Positions 1 through 7,454 of a stretch of 28,350 nt of DNA are shown here, piece by piece. The position numbers and the translations under genes were made by a program. How positions within the stretch are numbered: the stretch's first letter is position 1; the number at the start of each line of letters is the position of its first letter. The stretch is from a virus. Location of the stretch: the IMG/VR virus record IMGVR_UViG_3300025655_000220, positions 1-28,350 of that record, one strand, 5' to 3'. The notes beneath the pieces are model-generated. The model searched no databases. It worked only from the letters and a program-made list of their open reading frames with translations, and was not told where the DNA came from.

Positions 1-1206
1 ATTCGTACACTGCAAGATAAAGAGTTCTATGATGCACACAAAGGTATTCGGTGCCCAGACACACTGTTTAGCAAAGACATTCGTAAGATTAAACAGACAC
101 TAGATTATGCTATCAAAACATTTGAGCGTAGTGTTACTGTAGCTGAACTTGAGGCGCTGTTCTTTGCTCACAATAGTAGCATTACTACTGCCACAAAGTT
201 GGTGTACCTTGAGCTATTCAATAAGCTTAAGAAAGAGCAGCCAATGCATGGCGAGATCGCTGAGGAAGTTATGTCTCGGCTATTTCAACAGGTAGTTGGT
301 GAACAGGTAGCAGCCATTGGCTTTGACTATGTTAATGGCACAGAGACTAGCCTAGAGCCACTACGTAAACTGATTGAGTTCTACAACGATGACTTCTTAC
401 CCAACCTTAAGATTGAGTGGGAGGATATGTCCATTGAGAGTCTGCTTGAGAAAAACGGTAAAGAGACACAGTGGAAGTTCAACATCCCATCGCTGCAGCG
501 CCGTGTAGAGGGCATTAGTGGTGGCCACCTCATTATGTGTGGTGCGCGTCCTAACGTAGGTAAGACAAGCTTCCACGCCTCTCTTATTGCAGCAGAGGGT
601 GGCTTTGCTAGTCAGGGTGCTAAGTGCATCATTATGTGTAACGAAGAGGCATCACACCGTGTTGGTGCTAGATACCTAACAGCAGCCTCAAATATGACAC
701 TTAATGAGGTTAAGGAAAACCCCGCACTTGCAGGGTCACGATACTACAAGATTAGAGATAACATCCACCTAAAAGAGTGTACGGGCCGTGACCTATCGTG
801 GGTAGAGTCTATTGTTAAAGCGGAACGTCCTGACATTCTTGTACTTGACATGGGTGATAAGTTTGCATCACGTAGTAGTGATAAGTCTGATGTGTATCTA
901 AAAGATGCGGCTATCTATGCACGTAACATTGCTAAAGAGTATGGCTGTGCTATCTTCTGGATGTCCCAGCTTAGTGCTGAGGCGGAGGGCAAGGTTGCAG
1001 TAAACATGTCGATGATGGAAGGATCAAAGACGGGTAAAGCAGCAGAAGCAGATTTGATGTTGCTTCTTAGTAAGAACTCTGTTGTAGAGGGTGCAGAAGA
1101 TGAGGACTCGCAACGCCACATCAACATTGCTAAGAATAAGCTTAGCGGTTGGCATGGTATTGTTCACTGTGAACTAGATGGTGAACGTGCAATCTATAAA
1201 GCTTAA
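1..1206 (+). CDS. DnaB-like replicative helicase, 5' end cut by window
   Basis: Hexameric replicative helicase that unwinds duplex DNA ahead of the polymerase. The frame is open from base 1, so the real start lies to the left; the internal TTG at 199 is not the start. Counting codons from base 1, the RecA-like ATPase core has a Walker A motif GARPNVGKTS at residues 181-190, a Walker B-like strand DILVLDMGD at 278-286 and a conserved MSQ motif near 322. The part before residue 150 is helical and fits the DnaB N-terminal/linker region; no primase zinc motif is visible in the part seen. It ends 9 bases before the DNA polymerase gene. The family is clear; whether a primase domain is fused upstream cannot be seen. 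Confidence 0.88.
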   Translation: MRTLQDKEFYDAHKGIRCPDTLFSKDIRKIKQTLDYAIKTFERSVTVAELEALFFAHNSSITTATKLVYLELFNKLKKEQPMHGEIAEEVMSRLFQQVVGEQVAAIGFDYVNGTETSLEPLRKLIEFYNDDFLPNLKIEWEDMSIESLLEKNGKETQWKFNIPSLQRRVEGISGGHLIMCGARPNVGKTSFHASLIAAEGGFASQGAKCIIMCNEEASHRVGARYLTAASNMTLNEVKENPALAGSRYYKIRDNIHLKECTGRDLSWVESIVKAERPDILVLDMGDKFASRSSDKSDVYLKDAAIYARNIAKEYGCAIFWMSQLSAEAEGKVAVNMSMMEGSKTGKAAEADLMLLLSKNSVVEGAEDEDSQRHINIAKNKLSGWHGIVHCELDGERAIYKA

Positions 1207-1215
1207 GGAGACAAA

Positions 1216-3276
1216 GTGACAGCCTATATCCTAGACGTTGAGAATACTACATGTCGTCACCACGATAAGCTACACCTCGACCCCTTCGAGCCTAGCAATA
1301 CGCTGACTATGGTTGGTATGCAGCGTGTAGATGATGGGCGACAGCTACGACTACCGTTTGACCATAGTGAAGCACAGGACATTGAGGGCACTAATCACAA
1401 GCGTATACAATCTACGCTAGATCGCTGCACATTGCTTATTGGACACAACCTACAGCACGACTTGATGTGGCTGTGGGAGAGTGGCTTTAAGTATGATGGT
1501 GAAATATACGATACCATGCTTGGTGAATACCTACTGCTGCGTGGTATGGAGGGTCTGCTATCCCTTGAGGCTTGTGCTATTCGTCGTAAGCTTCCACTGC
1601 AGAAACAAGACACACTTAAACAATACTTCAAGGAAGGAGTAACAACACGTGATATACCTCTTAGCGAGCTTAGCACCTATCTTAGCTACGATCTTGGTAC
1701 TACTCGTGAGCTATATCTTGCTCAACTTAATGATTATTCGCAAGACTCGTCGTCGTCATTAGTACCAGTACGTGACATCACTATGCAGACATGCGTTGTT
1801 CTTACTCGTATGTATTGCAATGGCTTTTCCGTAGACTTAGATGCACTGGCTGACGTTAAGCTTCTGTTCGAGACTGAGCTTGCAGATATTGAGCAGCGGC
1901 TGTATAAGCAAATCCGTAACCTCATGGGCGACACACCTATCAACCTCAACAGCCCAGAGCAGATGTCACAAGTTATCTTTAGTCGTTCTATGAATAGTAA
2001 GAAAGATTGGGCTGGATTGTTTGAGCATATCCGCACACCAGCAGAGTTCAAGGCCGCTGTTAAAGCTAATAGTTCTGCTATCTACAAGACAGTTGCATAC
2101 CAGTGCCCTACATGTGAGGGTAGGAAGTACACATACAAGACTAAAGCTAATGGCCAACCATTTGCAAAGCCTAACAGGTGCAAAGACTGTGATGCTGAGG
2201 GGTTTAAGCTTCGCAATACTACTGAGCTAGCTGGGCTTAGGTTTGACGCACCAAGTAAAGAGTGGGCATCAGCTAATGGCTTCTCTTCTGCTAAGGATAA
2301 CCTCTCCGTACTAATTACAGTTGCGATAACTAATGGTATGGAAGATGCTAAGAACTTCCTGACGGACCTACAACGTATGAATGCTGTGTCTAGCTATCTA
2401 TCCAGCTTTGTTGGTGGTATTGAGGCATATACTAAGCAAGATGGTATGCTTCACGTAGGCCTGACACAACACATCACTGCCACTGGACGCTTTAGTGGTC
2501 GTAACCCCAATATGCAAAACATGCCACGTGGTGGTACATTCCCTGTTAAAAAAGCCTTCAAGTCTCGCTGGGAAGGTGGCAAGGTTATGGAAGCTGACTT
2601 TGCACAGCTTGAGTTCCGTGTTGCTGCATTCCTAGCCCAAGACGAATTGGCTATGGAAGAGGTACGTACAGGCTTTGACGTTCACAGCTATACTGCTCAG
2701 GTTATTACTGATGCAGGTGAACCTACGACACGACATGATGCTAAGGCTCATACGTTTGCTCCGCTGTATGGTGCTACAGGACACGGCAGAACACCAGCAC
2801 AGGCTGCTTACTACACACACTTCATTGATAAGTATGTTGGCATTGCAGCATGGCATAAGCGTTTGGGTGACGAAGCCATTCGCTTTGAGAAGATTACTAT
2901 CCCTAGTGGTAGGCAGTACGGCTTCCCTGGTACTACTCGACGTAAGAACGGTACTGTTACTAACTTTACTCGCATTAAAAACTATCCAGTACAAGGTTTT
3001 GCTACTGGTGATATCGTTCCTGTTGTGCTAGTAGAGATTGATAAGCGTCTTCGTGAGGGTAACTTTCTGACGCTACTTGTTAACACCGTACATGACTCTA
3101 TTGTGTTCGATGTACACCCCATAGAGATTGATCGTATGATTACCTTTGTAGATGATATGAACCGTGATCTACACCAGATTATCCTCGGCGCTTTTGGTAT
3201 TGACTTCAATGTACCACTTCTGCTAGAAGCTAAGATAGGTGATAACTGGCTAGCACAGAAGGATGTTAAGAAATGA
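1216..3276 (+). CDS. polA: DNA polymerase I (family A) with 3'-5' exonuclease domain
   Basis: Phage replicative DNA polymerase. The GTG start at 1216 is chosen because AAGGAG lies at 1205-1210. The N-terminal proofreading domain shows Exo I (DVEN, residues 7-10), Exo II (GHNLQHD) and Exo III (YLSYDLG). The polymerase domain has motif A (DFAQLEFR, from D461), motif B (R506, K510, F514, Y518-G) and motif C (HDS, H626-D627). Between the exonuclease and motif A, around residues 297-335, is an insertion with two CxxC pairs (CPTC and CKDC) that looks like a zinc ribbon; T7 polymerase has a thioredoxin-binding insertion instead, so this insert is worth noting. All catalytic residues are present. Its stop overlaps the start of the next small gene (ATGA). 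Confidence 0.95.
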   Translation: MTAYILDVENTTCRHHDKLHLDPFEPSNTLTMVGMQRVDDGRQLRLPFDHSEAQDIEGTNHKRIQSTLDRCTLLIGHNLQHDLMWLWESGFKYDGEIYDTMLGEYLLLRGMEGLLSLEACAIRRKLPLQKQDTLKQYFKEGVTTRDIPLSELSTYLSYDLGTTRELYLAQLNDYSQDSSSSLVPVRDITMQTCVVLTRMYCNGFSVDLDALADVKLLFETELADIEQRLYKQIRNLMGDTPINLNSPEQMSQVIFSRSMNSKKDWAGLFEHIRTPAEFKAAVKANSSAIYKTVAYQCPTCEGRKYTYKTKANGQPFAKPNRCKDCDAEGFKLRNTTELAGLRFDAPSKEWASANGFSSAKDNLSVLITVAITNGMEDAKNFLTDLQRMNAVSSYLSSFVGGIEAYTKQDGMLHVGLTQHITATGRFSGRNPNMQNMPRGGTFPVKKAFKSRWEGGKVMEADFAQLEFRVAAFLAQDELAMEEVRTGFDVHSYTAQVITDAGEPTTRHDAKAHTFAPLYGATGHGRTPAQAAYYTHFIDKYVGIAAWHKRLGDEAIRFEKITIPSGRQYGFPGTTRRKNGTVTNFTRIKNYPVQGFATGDIVPVVLVEIDKRLREGNFLTLLVNTVHDSIVFDVHPIEIDRMITFVDDMNRDLHQIILGAFGIDFNVPLLLEAKIGDNWLAQKDVKK

Positions 3277-3347
3277 CTGAGATTATTACTGTTGCAGTAA
3301 TATCACTACTAGTATTACTTGTGTATGTAGCAACAATTGACGATTGA
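3273..3347 (+). CDS. 24-residue single-pass membrane peptide
   Basis: A very short frame starts at ATG 3273, inside the polymerase stop (ATGA overlap), and ends at TGA 3345-3347. The product begins MTEIITVAVISLLVLLV and ends YVATIDD: an acidic N-terminus, one continuous hydrophobic stretch of about 17 residues, and an acidic tail, the pattern of a single membrane helix. The ATGA junction suggests expression by translational coupling to the polymerase. The following promoter overlaps its stop codon. No function is recognised; small membrane peptides of this sort in phages can be holin-like or act on host membranes, but nothing here decides that. Its short length means chance cannot be excluded. 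Confidence 0.5.
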   Translation: MTEIITVAVISLLVLLVYVATIDD

Positions 3348-3372
3348 CAAACACCACCAAACTGAGTATAAC
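3344..3372 (+). promoter_or_regulatory. Strong sigma70-type promoter
   Basis: A perfect -35 box TTGACA (3344-3349), a 17-base spacer and a -10 box TATAAC (3367-3372), five of six to consensus, lie in the gap before the SSB-like gene. Transcription would begin near 3379 and give a leader of about 45 bases with AAAGGA ahead of ATG 3424. It is the best promoter match in the left arm and would give the SSB-like gene extra expression beyond read-through from the polymerase. Confidence 0.75.
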
Positions 3373-3423
3373 TAATTCTCCGCTAAAAGATACAGTGGAA
3401 GTTAACAACAAAAGGAACTAAAA

Positions 3424-4344
3424 ATGAGCAACGATATCGCACTTCTCAACGGCACCTTTGAAATGGGTACAGACTTGGCAGCAATGCTAGGCTTTAAGAC
3501 GGGTGGTGGTGAACAGGCTAGCACCCTCGCAGAGCTTAAGCAGTTGTATAAGGCTGTTAAAGGTGAAATGGAACACAAAGGCAAGAAGATGGCTGTGGAA
3601 GTAATTCCAGGTGGTAGCTACTCCTTGACCCTAGCTGATGGTTCCACGGTATACTCGGATACTGCTACTGTTCGCATCTTCATGCAGCGCTACCAGTACC
3701 AACGCTATGAGAAGTTTGCAGCAGCAGTAGAAGGTAAAGACGGTAAGATGTTCCGTTCCGTTATGGCTACCAGCTTTAACGTAGGCGACTTGAAGGACAA
3801 CTACGGTGGATTTAACTGCGGGCGTCCAGGTGGTTACATTAAAGATTACGACTCTTTGACGGGTCCATTGCGTGACATTGTTAAGAATACGAAACGTGTT
3901 ATGGTTATCTTTGGTTTTGTTACATTGGACAATCCAACAGATGAAGCTGGAAATGCAGTAGACAATCCAGGCACTCAGCCGTTCTTCATGCGTATCAAAA
4001 ATGCTAAGAGCTATAAGAATGTCGAAGGCATTGCTAAAACTCTGATGAAGCAGAACCGCTTGCCTATTCAGTATAACGTCAAGTTTACGAATGACTCTGT
4101 TCCACTGCCAAACGGTGAACTGAACTTCTTCGTTGTAGTGGAGCCTCTGGCTTCTGTTGATTTGACTGCAGAAGATCAGCAGGCAGTTAAAGACTTTATG
4201 GCATGGATTGAGTTTCAGAATAGCTTTATCTTGAAGCTGTGGAGTGCAGTGCATGAATCTGATATGTCTGAAGAAGACAAAAATGTTCTGCAAAACTTTA
4301 TTCAGATTGAAGATGTTTCCGTAGAAGAACAGGAAGACATCTAA
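3424..4344 (+). CDS. Putative single-stranded DNA-binding protein
   Basis: 306-residue protein, probably the phage ssDNA-binding protein that coats unwound template. The main evidence is position (between the polymerase and two recombination nucleases, behind its own strong promoter) and the sharply acidic C-terminal tail EDVSVEEQEDI, which is typical of SSBs that recruit replication partners. The middle has many aromatic and basic residues (for example RIFMQRYQYQRYEKF near residue 83), suitable for DNA contacts. No textbook OB-fold motif could be recognised by eye. Start is ATG 3424 with AAAGGA upstream; the stop shares one base with the next ATG (TAATG). The role is an inference; it could be another abundant replication accessory protein. 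Confidence 0.5.
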   Translation: MSNDIALLNGTFEMGTDLAAMLGFKTGGGEQASTLAELKQLYKAVKGEMEHKGKKMAVEVIPGGSYSLTLADGSTVYSDTATVRIFMQRYQYQRYEKFAAAVEGKDGKMFRSVMATSFNVGDLKDNYGGFNCGRPGGYIKDYDSLTGPLRDIVKNTKRVMVIFGFVTLDNPTDEAGNAVDNPGTQPFFMRIKNAKSYKNVEGIAKTLMKQNRLPIQYNVKFTNDSVPLPNGELNFFVVVEPLASVDLTAEDQQAVKDFMAWIEFQNSFILKLWSAVHESDMSEEDKNVLQNFIQIEDVSVEEQEDI

Positions 4345-5228
4345 TGAATCATCCAGCAGAGGTAGCTCTTCATATGCTACTTCAGTCTGTTGCTTCGGGG
4401 TCGGGTGATATCAGCGATGATATCCTCGACCAAGTTGCCGCAGATGTGAAGGAAGCACTTAAGCGTCAAGTCAGTAGCCCCTCACGTAAGGGTAACTTCA
4501 AGCTGCGGGTATCTAACCTAGGCCGTCCAACATGCCAGTTGTGGTATGATAAGAATAAGCCAGAAGCAGCTACTCCAATGCAGCCATTCTTCCTTATGCA
4601 GATGCTTATCGGTGACGTAACAGAAGCTGTATTTAAGGGCTTGCTACGTGCAGCAGGTGTAGACTTTGGTGAGTCTGAGACTGTGTACCTTAAGGTAGGC
4701 GATAGCGAAATCCGTGGTAGCTATGATATGATGCTGGATGGTGCCATTGATGACGTTAAGTCTGCATCACCTTGGAGCTACACGAATAAGTTTGATACCT
4801 ATGAACACATGGAAGCAGGCGATAGCTTCGGCTATATTGCACAGCTTGTAGCTTACGCTAAGGCTAAGGGTGTTGAGGTAGGTGGCTGGTGGGTACTGAA
4901 TAAGTCTAACGGTGAGTTTAAATATCTTAAAGCTAATCCAGATGTAGACAAGGTGCTCAAGCAGATTGAGAATACTGTAAACTACATCAATAACGATGAA
5001 CCATTCAAGCGTTGCTTTGAAGCAGAGGCAGAGACATTCTACGGTAAGGCTACGGGTAATCTTGTAGTTCCTGATGCGTGTCGTTTCTGTAACTATCGCA
5101 AGGACTGCTGGCCAGATGTACGTGAGTTGCCAAAGCTTGTTACTAAGGCTTCTACTAAGGAGGGTGCTATGACTGAGTACGTATACGTTGCACCTGAGCA
5201 CGAGGCTAAAGCACAGGGCTTTAAGTGA
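4344..5228 (+). CDS. PD-(D/E)XK exonuclease of Cas4/AddB type with Fe-S cysteines
   Basis: DNA exonuclease of the RecB/Cas4 branch of the PD-(D/E)XK superfamily, likely used in phage recombination or in turning host DNA into nucleotides. Visible active-site parts: E94 in GDVTE, D128 in GSYDMML, the D137-V-K139 pair in DDVKS, and the QLVAY motif (Q167, Y171). It also has one cysteine near the N-terminus (C64) and three near the C-terminus (C246, C249, C255; spacing C-x2-C-x5-C), the layout that binds a 4Fe-4S cluster in Cas4 and AddB. Length 294 residues. It starts inside the stop of the SSB-like gene (TAATG) and overlaps the next gene by GTGA. Family assignment is good; the exact substrate is unknown. 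Confidence 0.8.
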   Translation: MNHPAEVALHMLLQSVASGSGDISDDILDQVAADVKEALKRQVSSPSRKGNFKLRVSNLGRPTCQLWYDKNKPEAATPMQPFFLMQMLIGDVTEAVFKGLLRAAGVDFGESETVYLKVGDSEIRGSYDMMLDGAIDDVKSASPWSYTNKFDTYEHMEAGDSFGYIAQLVAYAKAKGVEVGGWWVLNKSNGEFKYLKANPDVDKVLKQIENTVNYINNDEPFKRCFEAEAETFYGKATGNLVVPDACRFCNYRKDCWPDVRELPKLVTKASTKEGAMTEYVYVAPEHEAKAQGFK

Positions 5229-5407
5229 AGCACAAGCCAGGATATTACGTAAGAGAGAACCGCTATACGGAATACATCCTGCATGGACCGTATGACACCG
5301 AGCAACTAGCCAGAGACAACTTACCCAAAGATGTTGTCAAAGGGCTTACAGTAGATTGGGTAACATATTGGGTATCACAGATACATGAAACCAAAGACAC
5401 AGCGTAA
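5225..5407 (+). CDS. Small hypothetical protein (60 aa)
   Basis: Not recognised. GTG start at 5225 overlaps the nuclease stop (GTGA) and the 3' end runs 23 bases into the endonuclease I gene, so it is wedged between two recombination nucleases and probably translated by coupling. The product is polar with many aromatics (YYVRENRYTEYILHGPYDT) and then a DNLPKD segment. There is no signal peptide, membrane segment or metal-binding cysteine. The pattern of an aromatic strand followed by a helix could be a small alpha/beta fold. Confidence 0.65.
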   Translation: MKHKPGYYVRENRYTEYILHGPYDTEQLARDNLPKDVVKGLTVDWVTYWVSQIHETKDTA

Positions 5408-5834
5408 ACACGTTGTAGCTAAATATCGCAGTGGCCTCGAAAAGGAGGCTGCTGCTTTTTTGTCTCAGCATGACATTGGCTATAAGTATGAAGCTTATAC
5501 AATTGAGTGGGAAGACCTTAGCTACAGGAAGTACACACCAGACTTTGTTTTAGACAATGGCGTTATCATTGAGACTAAAGGTATGTTTGATGCAGATGAT
5601 AGGCGCAAACACCTTGAGGTAAAAAAGCAACACCCTGAGCTAGATATCAGATTTGTTTTCAGTAATGCAAAAGGAAAGCTTTACAAAGGATCAAAGACCT
5701 GCTATAGCAAATGGTGTGAGGATAACGGGTTTCAGTGGGCGCATAGAGTAATTCCACAATCATGGCTACTAGAAACTGGTACACCTATTACAGATAACGT
5801 AAAACTTAAAACACAAAGGAGAGACAAGCTATGA
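5385..5834 (+). CDS. Endonuclease I (Holliday-junction resolvase, T7 gp3 family)
   Basis: Structure-specific nuclease that cuts four-way junctions and branched replication intermediates and, in T7, helps degrade host DNA. The 149-residue length matches T7 gp3. The catalytic set is complete: E19 (in RSGLEKEAA), D53 (in YTPDFVLDNG), E63 and K65 (in VIIETKG), matching E20, D55, E65 and K67 of T7 endonuclease I. The start at ATG 5385 lies inside the preceding small gene, and the stop overlaps the next small gene (ATGA). It is one of two junction-type nucleases here, the other being the endonuclease VII-like protein at 10717. Confidence 0.92.
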   Translation: MKPKTQRKHVVAKYRSGLEKEAAAFLSQHDIGYKYEAYTIEWEDLSYRKYTPDFVLDNGVIIETKGMFDADDRRKHLEVKKQHPELDIRFVFSNAKGKLYKGSKTCYSKWCEDNGFQWAHRVIPQSWLLETGTPITDNVKLKTQRRDKL

Positions 5835-5995
5835 CAGCCTTCATGCTAGCGTTAGCTATTTTTATTCCATTCCAATTTATCTTTATCGCACTTCGCCTTA
5901 TGAATAGCGCACGAGCAGATACAATTGATATTGTAGTACTTCAAATGATGGTATTTAATATTATCTTCACCTCAACCTATTACTTGATTGGATAA
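5831..5995 (+). CDS. Small two-helix membrane protein (54 aa)
   Basis: ATG at 5831 overlaps the endonuclease I stop (ATGA), with AAAGGAGAG about 8 bases upstream; TAA at 5993-5995. Residues 3-23 (FMLALAIFIPFQFIFIALRL) and roughly 33-53 (the IVVLQ to TYYLIG part) are hydrophobic and separated by a short charged turn (SARADT), so it should be a helical hairpin in the membrane. Two-helix proteins of this size fit class II holins, but this gene is in the early replication arm, so it may instead act on the host membrane early. No function can be assigned. Confidence 0.65.
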   Translation: MTAFMLALAIFIPFQFIFIALRLMNSARADTIDIVVLQMMVFNIIFTSTYYLIG

Positions 5996-5999
5996 ATAG

Positions 6000-6149
6000 A
6001 TGAGCAACAATAATAGCAACAACAAGAGTGTCGGGCTTAAGCGTTTGACTAAGCCACACAGTGTACCAATGAAGACTGCCCCTGGTGGCAAGGATATGGT
6101 ACGAGATAACAGTAAGCAGCGTCTCTATAAAGTGGCAGGTGAAAAGTGA
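6000..6149 (+). CDS. Small basic hypothetical protein (49 aa)
   Basis: Not recognised. ATG 6000 follows the previous stop by four bases, and the TGA at 6147-6149 overlaps the next GTG start. The product starts with an Asn/Ser-rich run (MSNNNSNNKS), then a lysine/arginine-rich body (GLKRLTKP, GGKDMVRDNSKQRLYK), and is probably disordered and nucleic-acid or protein binding. It sits inside a tightly coupled run of small early genes. Confidence 0.55.
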   Translation: MSNNNSNNKSVGLKRLTKPHSVPMKTAPGGKDMVRDNSKQRLYKVAGEK

Positions 6150-6502
6150 ATACATATGACAGTGACGATGAAAACAATATGTACTCCATCATGCTTGTGC
6201 CATACTTCGATGGAGAGCAGCTTAACGTAAGGGTTGGCATGGCCTTCCCTAGTGTAGATGATCCTGAGGATGATACACACGTTGATATGATTGCTACACT
6301 AACCTTCATGGCTACAGCATTTAAGCTGATGCAGTCAGATGAAAAGTTCGCTAAGAAAATTCTAAAGCACAATAAGGCCACACTTGAAGAGTATGAGTTC
6401 GCCCACAAGAATGCTAAGGCTGAGCCAGAGCTTCCCAAGAAAGAATACTTAGACGAAGCTAAAACAATCATCAAGCCAACATTTGGTAAGAAGGGTAAGT
6501 AA
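6146..6502 (+). CDS. Acidic hypothetical protein (118 aa)
   Basis: Not recognised. The GTG start at 6146 overlaps the preceding stop (GTGA), with AGGTGAAAAG just upstream. The N-terminal third is strongly acidic (DSDDEN, SVDDPEDD), the centre is a predicted helix (MIATLTFMATAFKLM), and the C-terminal end is basic (IIKPTFGKKGK). No cysteine motif or membrane segment is seen. The strong acidic-to-basic split is typical of small phage proteins that bind a host partner, but no role can be named. Confidence 0.65.
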   Translation: MNTYDSDDENNMYSIMLVPYFDGEQLNVRVGMAFPSVDDPEDDTHVDMIATLTFMATAFKLMQSDEKFAKKILKHNKATLEEYEFAHKNAKAEPELPKKEYLDEAKTIIKPTFGKKGK

Positions 6503-6503
6503 T

Positions 6504-6818
6504 ATGACAGAGAAGAAATCTACCACATCTGATGGTGGATCAAGTACCTACTATGACTTTCCTGTGGGTTCTGTAACCCTAAACGATGTCATGGAGTGGC
6601 TTGCCCAAACTAGATGGGGAGGCGACTCTCTGCACCTAAAGGACATCTTTAAAGCTGCGTGGCGGTGGGGAGAGAAGGCTGGTACAACTAAGGCGTACGA
6701 TGCACGTAAGATTATGTATTACGGAGCACGGTTGCTTATGATGTATGGCGGCGTACAGGCCCTACGTGAGACACTAAAAGATATGCTAGAAGATAAACAA
6801 TTTAATACGAGGAACTGA
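6504..6818 (+). CDS. Hypothetical protein, DUF3310-like pattern (104 aa)
   Basis: The ATG at 6504 is chosen over an in-frame TTG at 6483 because AAGGG lies about 10 bases upstream and the earlier start would run deep into the previous gene. The body reads YYDFPVGSVTLNDVMEWL, then DIFKAAWRWGEKAGTT, then YDARKIMYYGARLLM. This order (Tyr/Pro segment, helix, 'N/D-I-x-K-A-x-x-R-x-G-x-K' helix, 'D-x-x-K-x-x-x-Y' helix) resembles the DUF3310 family found next to phage nucleotide-metabolism genes. The match is by eye and loose. It is directly upstream of the MazG-like gene, which fits nucleotide metabolism. Confidence 0.65.
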   Translation: MTEKKSTTSDGGSSTYYDFPVGSVTLNDVMEWLAQTRWGGDSLHLKDIFKAAWRWGEKAGTTKAYDARKIMYYGARLLMMYGGVQALRETLKDMLEDKQFNTRN

Positions 6819-6819
6819 T

Positions 6820-7281
6820 ATGTCTAAGTTTGATACGAGCGATGCAGTATGTGAGTTTATCCGTGCATTTGATGCATCTACAGATATTGCTCTGTGGGAG
6901 AAGCTAGTTAAAGAAGAAATGGAAGAGCTTCGCTTGGAGCTTATTGCTGATAAGGTTGACCGAGAAAAGGTGCTGAAAGAGACAGCAGATGTTATGTATG
7001 TTGTAACTCCTTTGCTTGGCTTGACTCAGGTGCTTGGTGCTATCGGCCTTGTTAGTGAAGATCGTATGGCTGATATCGCTGATATGATTGAACGTGCAGA
7101 TAAGATCATGGCTACACCTATTGCTATGTTTGGGCATGACGTCATTCAAGAGGCATTTAATCTTGTACATGCAAGTAACATGTCTAAGCTTGGTGATGAT
7201 GGTAAACCCATTCGCCGTGATGATGGTAAAATTCTCAAGGGTCCAAACTATAAAGCCCCTGACCTGAGCGCACTGGTGTAA
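6820..7281 (+). CDS. MazG-like nucleotide pyrophosphohydrolase
   Basis: Probable all-alpha NTP pyrophosphohydrolase (MazG/HisE superfamily), which hydrolyses nucleoside triphosphates to monophosphates. The metal-binding pattern is visible: EEMEE at residues 32-36 and ETAD at 54-57 (E-x-x-E then E-x-x-D), each within helices. The C-terminal GPNYKAPDLSAL segment is also common in this family. Length 153 residues. ATG 6820 has GAGGA upstream and starts one base after the previous stop. In phages such enzymes may adjust dNTP pools or host (p)ppGpp; the neighbourhood (RNR and glutaredoxin just downstream) supports nucleotide supply. Confidence 0.72.
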   Translation: MSKFDTSDAVCEFIRAFDASTDIALWEKLVKEEMEELRLELIADKVDREKVLKETADVMYVVTPLLGLTQVLGAIGLVSEDRMADIADMIERADKIMATPIAMFGHDVIQEAFNLVHASNMSKLGDDGKPIRRDDGKILKGPNYKAPDLSALV

Positions 7282-7283
7282 CA

Positions 7284-7451
7284 ATGAGATTTAATATTGT
7301 TATTGAACTTGAAGTGGACGAGGGTAGCAATATCCTCTCCACCTGTAATACGAACTACGAACAAGATGTTGCGGATAGTGTTGAGAACCTACTACATGAT
7401 TTAGATGATGTGGACGTTTCTGACATTGTAGTAACACGAATTAAGGGATAG
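7284..7451 (+). CDS. Small acidic hypothetical protein (55 aa)
   Basis: Not recognised. ATG 7284 is two bases after the MazG-like stop, and TAG 7449-7451 is three bases before the RNR start, so it fills the gap exactly, which supports it being real. The product starts MRFNIVIELEVDEG (a likely beta strand), has a helix rich in Asp/Glu (VADSVENLLHDLDDVDV) and a final strand (DIVVTRIKG). The strand-helix-strand layout suggests a small compact fold. A link to nucleotide reduction is only inferred from position. Confidence 0.6.
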   Translation: MRFNIVIELEVDEGSNILSTCNTNYEQDVADSVENLLHDLDDVDVSDIVVTRIKG

Positions 7452-7454
7452 AGC

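Noticed and set aside
3631-4293. 220-residue frame antisense to the SSB-like gene
   Set aside because: Cys/His/Leu-rich, no ribosome site, and fully inside a coding gene that is in frame with its operon; an antisense shadow.
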